Shown here: positions 51,564-51,618 of the stretch, one piece after another
Layout: each line of letters begins with the position of its first letter
Position numbering within the stretch: the first letter of the stretch is position 1
NCBI GenBank assembly: GCA_905193155.1
Contig: CAJJNQ010000018.1
Location: forward strand, 1 to 51,618
DNA length: 51,618 bases
Direction of reading: 5' to 3'
From: an uncultured Christensenella sp.
GTDB taxonomy: Bacteria > Bacillota > Clostridia > Christensenellales > UBA1750
Notes under the pieces: model-generated
Database searches by the model: none
What the model was told of the DNA's origin: nothing
Seen by the model: the letters and a program-made list of their open reading frames with translations, nothing else
Program-made: the position numbers and the translations under genes

Positions 51564-51618
51564 TTATTTCCCCTGTTTAGGCGCTTTGTGCTCCTGTTTC
51601 CACTGCTTGATCTGCGCA
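51564..51618 (-). CDS. C-terminal end of an unidentified gene
   Basis: On the minus strand the last 55 bases read AQIKQWKQEHKAPKQGK and stop. The lysine- and glutamine-rich helix looks like a real C-terminus, but is too short to name. It lies about 160 bp upstream of the MATE gene. Confidence 0.45.
   Translation of the reverse strand, partial: AQIKQWKQEHKAPKQGK

Overview
The window looks like a chromosome segment from a high-GC, strictly anaerobic member of the Bacillota (class Clostridia), probably host-associated. Support comes from the oxygen-sensitive class III ribonucleotide reductase (nrdD-nrdG), other radical-SAM enzymes, Gram-positive style secreted proteins, a T-box in front of alaS, and glycan-degrading enzymes (GH42, GH95). 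I cannot name a genus. No rRNA, tRNA, insertion sequence or integrase was seen.

Layout. 1-5 kb: 3'-truncated rsmI, an HD hydrolase, glmS, and a divergent GH42 beta-galactosidase. 5.3-7.6 kb: a secreted protein made of eight 19-residue repeats, then a complete phage-type large terminase with a small coiled-coil partner and no other phage gene. 7.7-9.5 kb: a radical-SAM/PAP2 pair. 9.7-17.6 kb: a type I-C CRISPR-Cas locus (cas3, cas5c, cas8c, cas7c, leader, array) without cas4, cas1 or cas2. 17.7-23.2 kb: minus-strand metabolic genes and a MATE/TetR pair. 23.3-26 kb: HD hydrolase, nitrilase, HIT protein, methyltransferase. 26.2-29.1 kb: nrdDG behind two NrdR-like boxes. 29.2-34.3 kb: FAD enzyme, GH95 fucosidase and serine hydrolase in one run. 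34.6-36.4 kb: a flavodoxin, a frameshifted membrane protein and decayed sequence. 36.4-39.7 kb: gltX-glnS. 39.7-40.5 kb: a secreted SH3b protein with twin palindromic operators. 40.6-44.5 kb: VOC, UlaG-like, serine hydrolase and CapA genes. 44.6-47.2 kb: T-box, a compact alaS and a nonsense-mutated acetyltransferase. 47.3-51.6 kb: two small membrane proteins, YjbR, ychF, a second MATE transporter and the end of one more gene.

The strongest novelty is cas8c. Its 878-residue product has an ordinary-length Cas8c (about 615 residues) followed by two more copies of its own C-terminal small-subunit-like module. All three copies carry the same NA-x10-P-x3-W-x8-P-Y pattern at exact spacing. Known type I-C complexes hold one Cas8c plus two free Cas11c copies made by internal translation of the cas8c C-terminal region, so three linked modules match the expected total. 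I infer a natural single-chain large-plus-small-subunit effector.

The same locus has no adaptation genes, and its leader-distal repeats are decaying with some hairpin-preserving base changes. It therefore looks like an interference module working from a fixed spacer set. Other points of interest are the orphan terminase, the FDGL-repeat secreted protein, the compact AlaRS and the twin operators at the SH3b gene.
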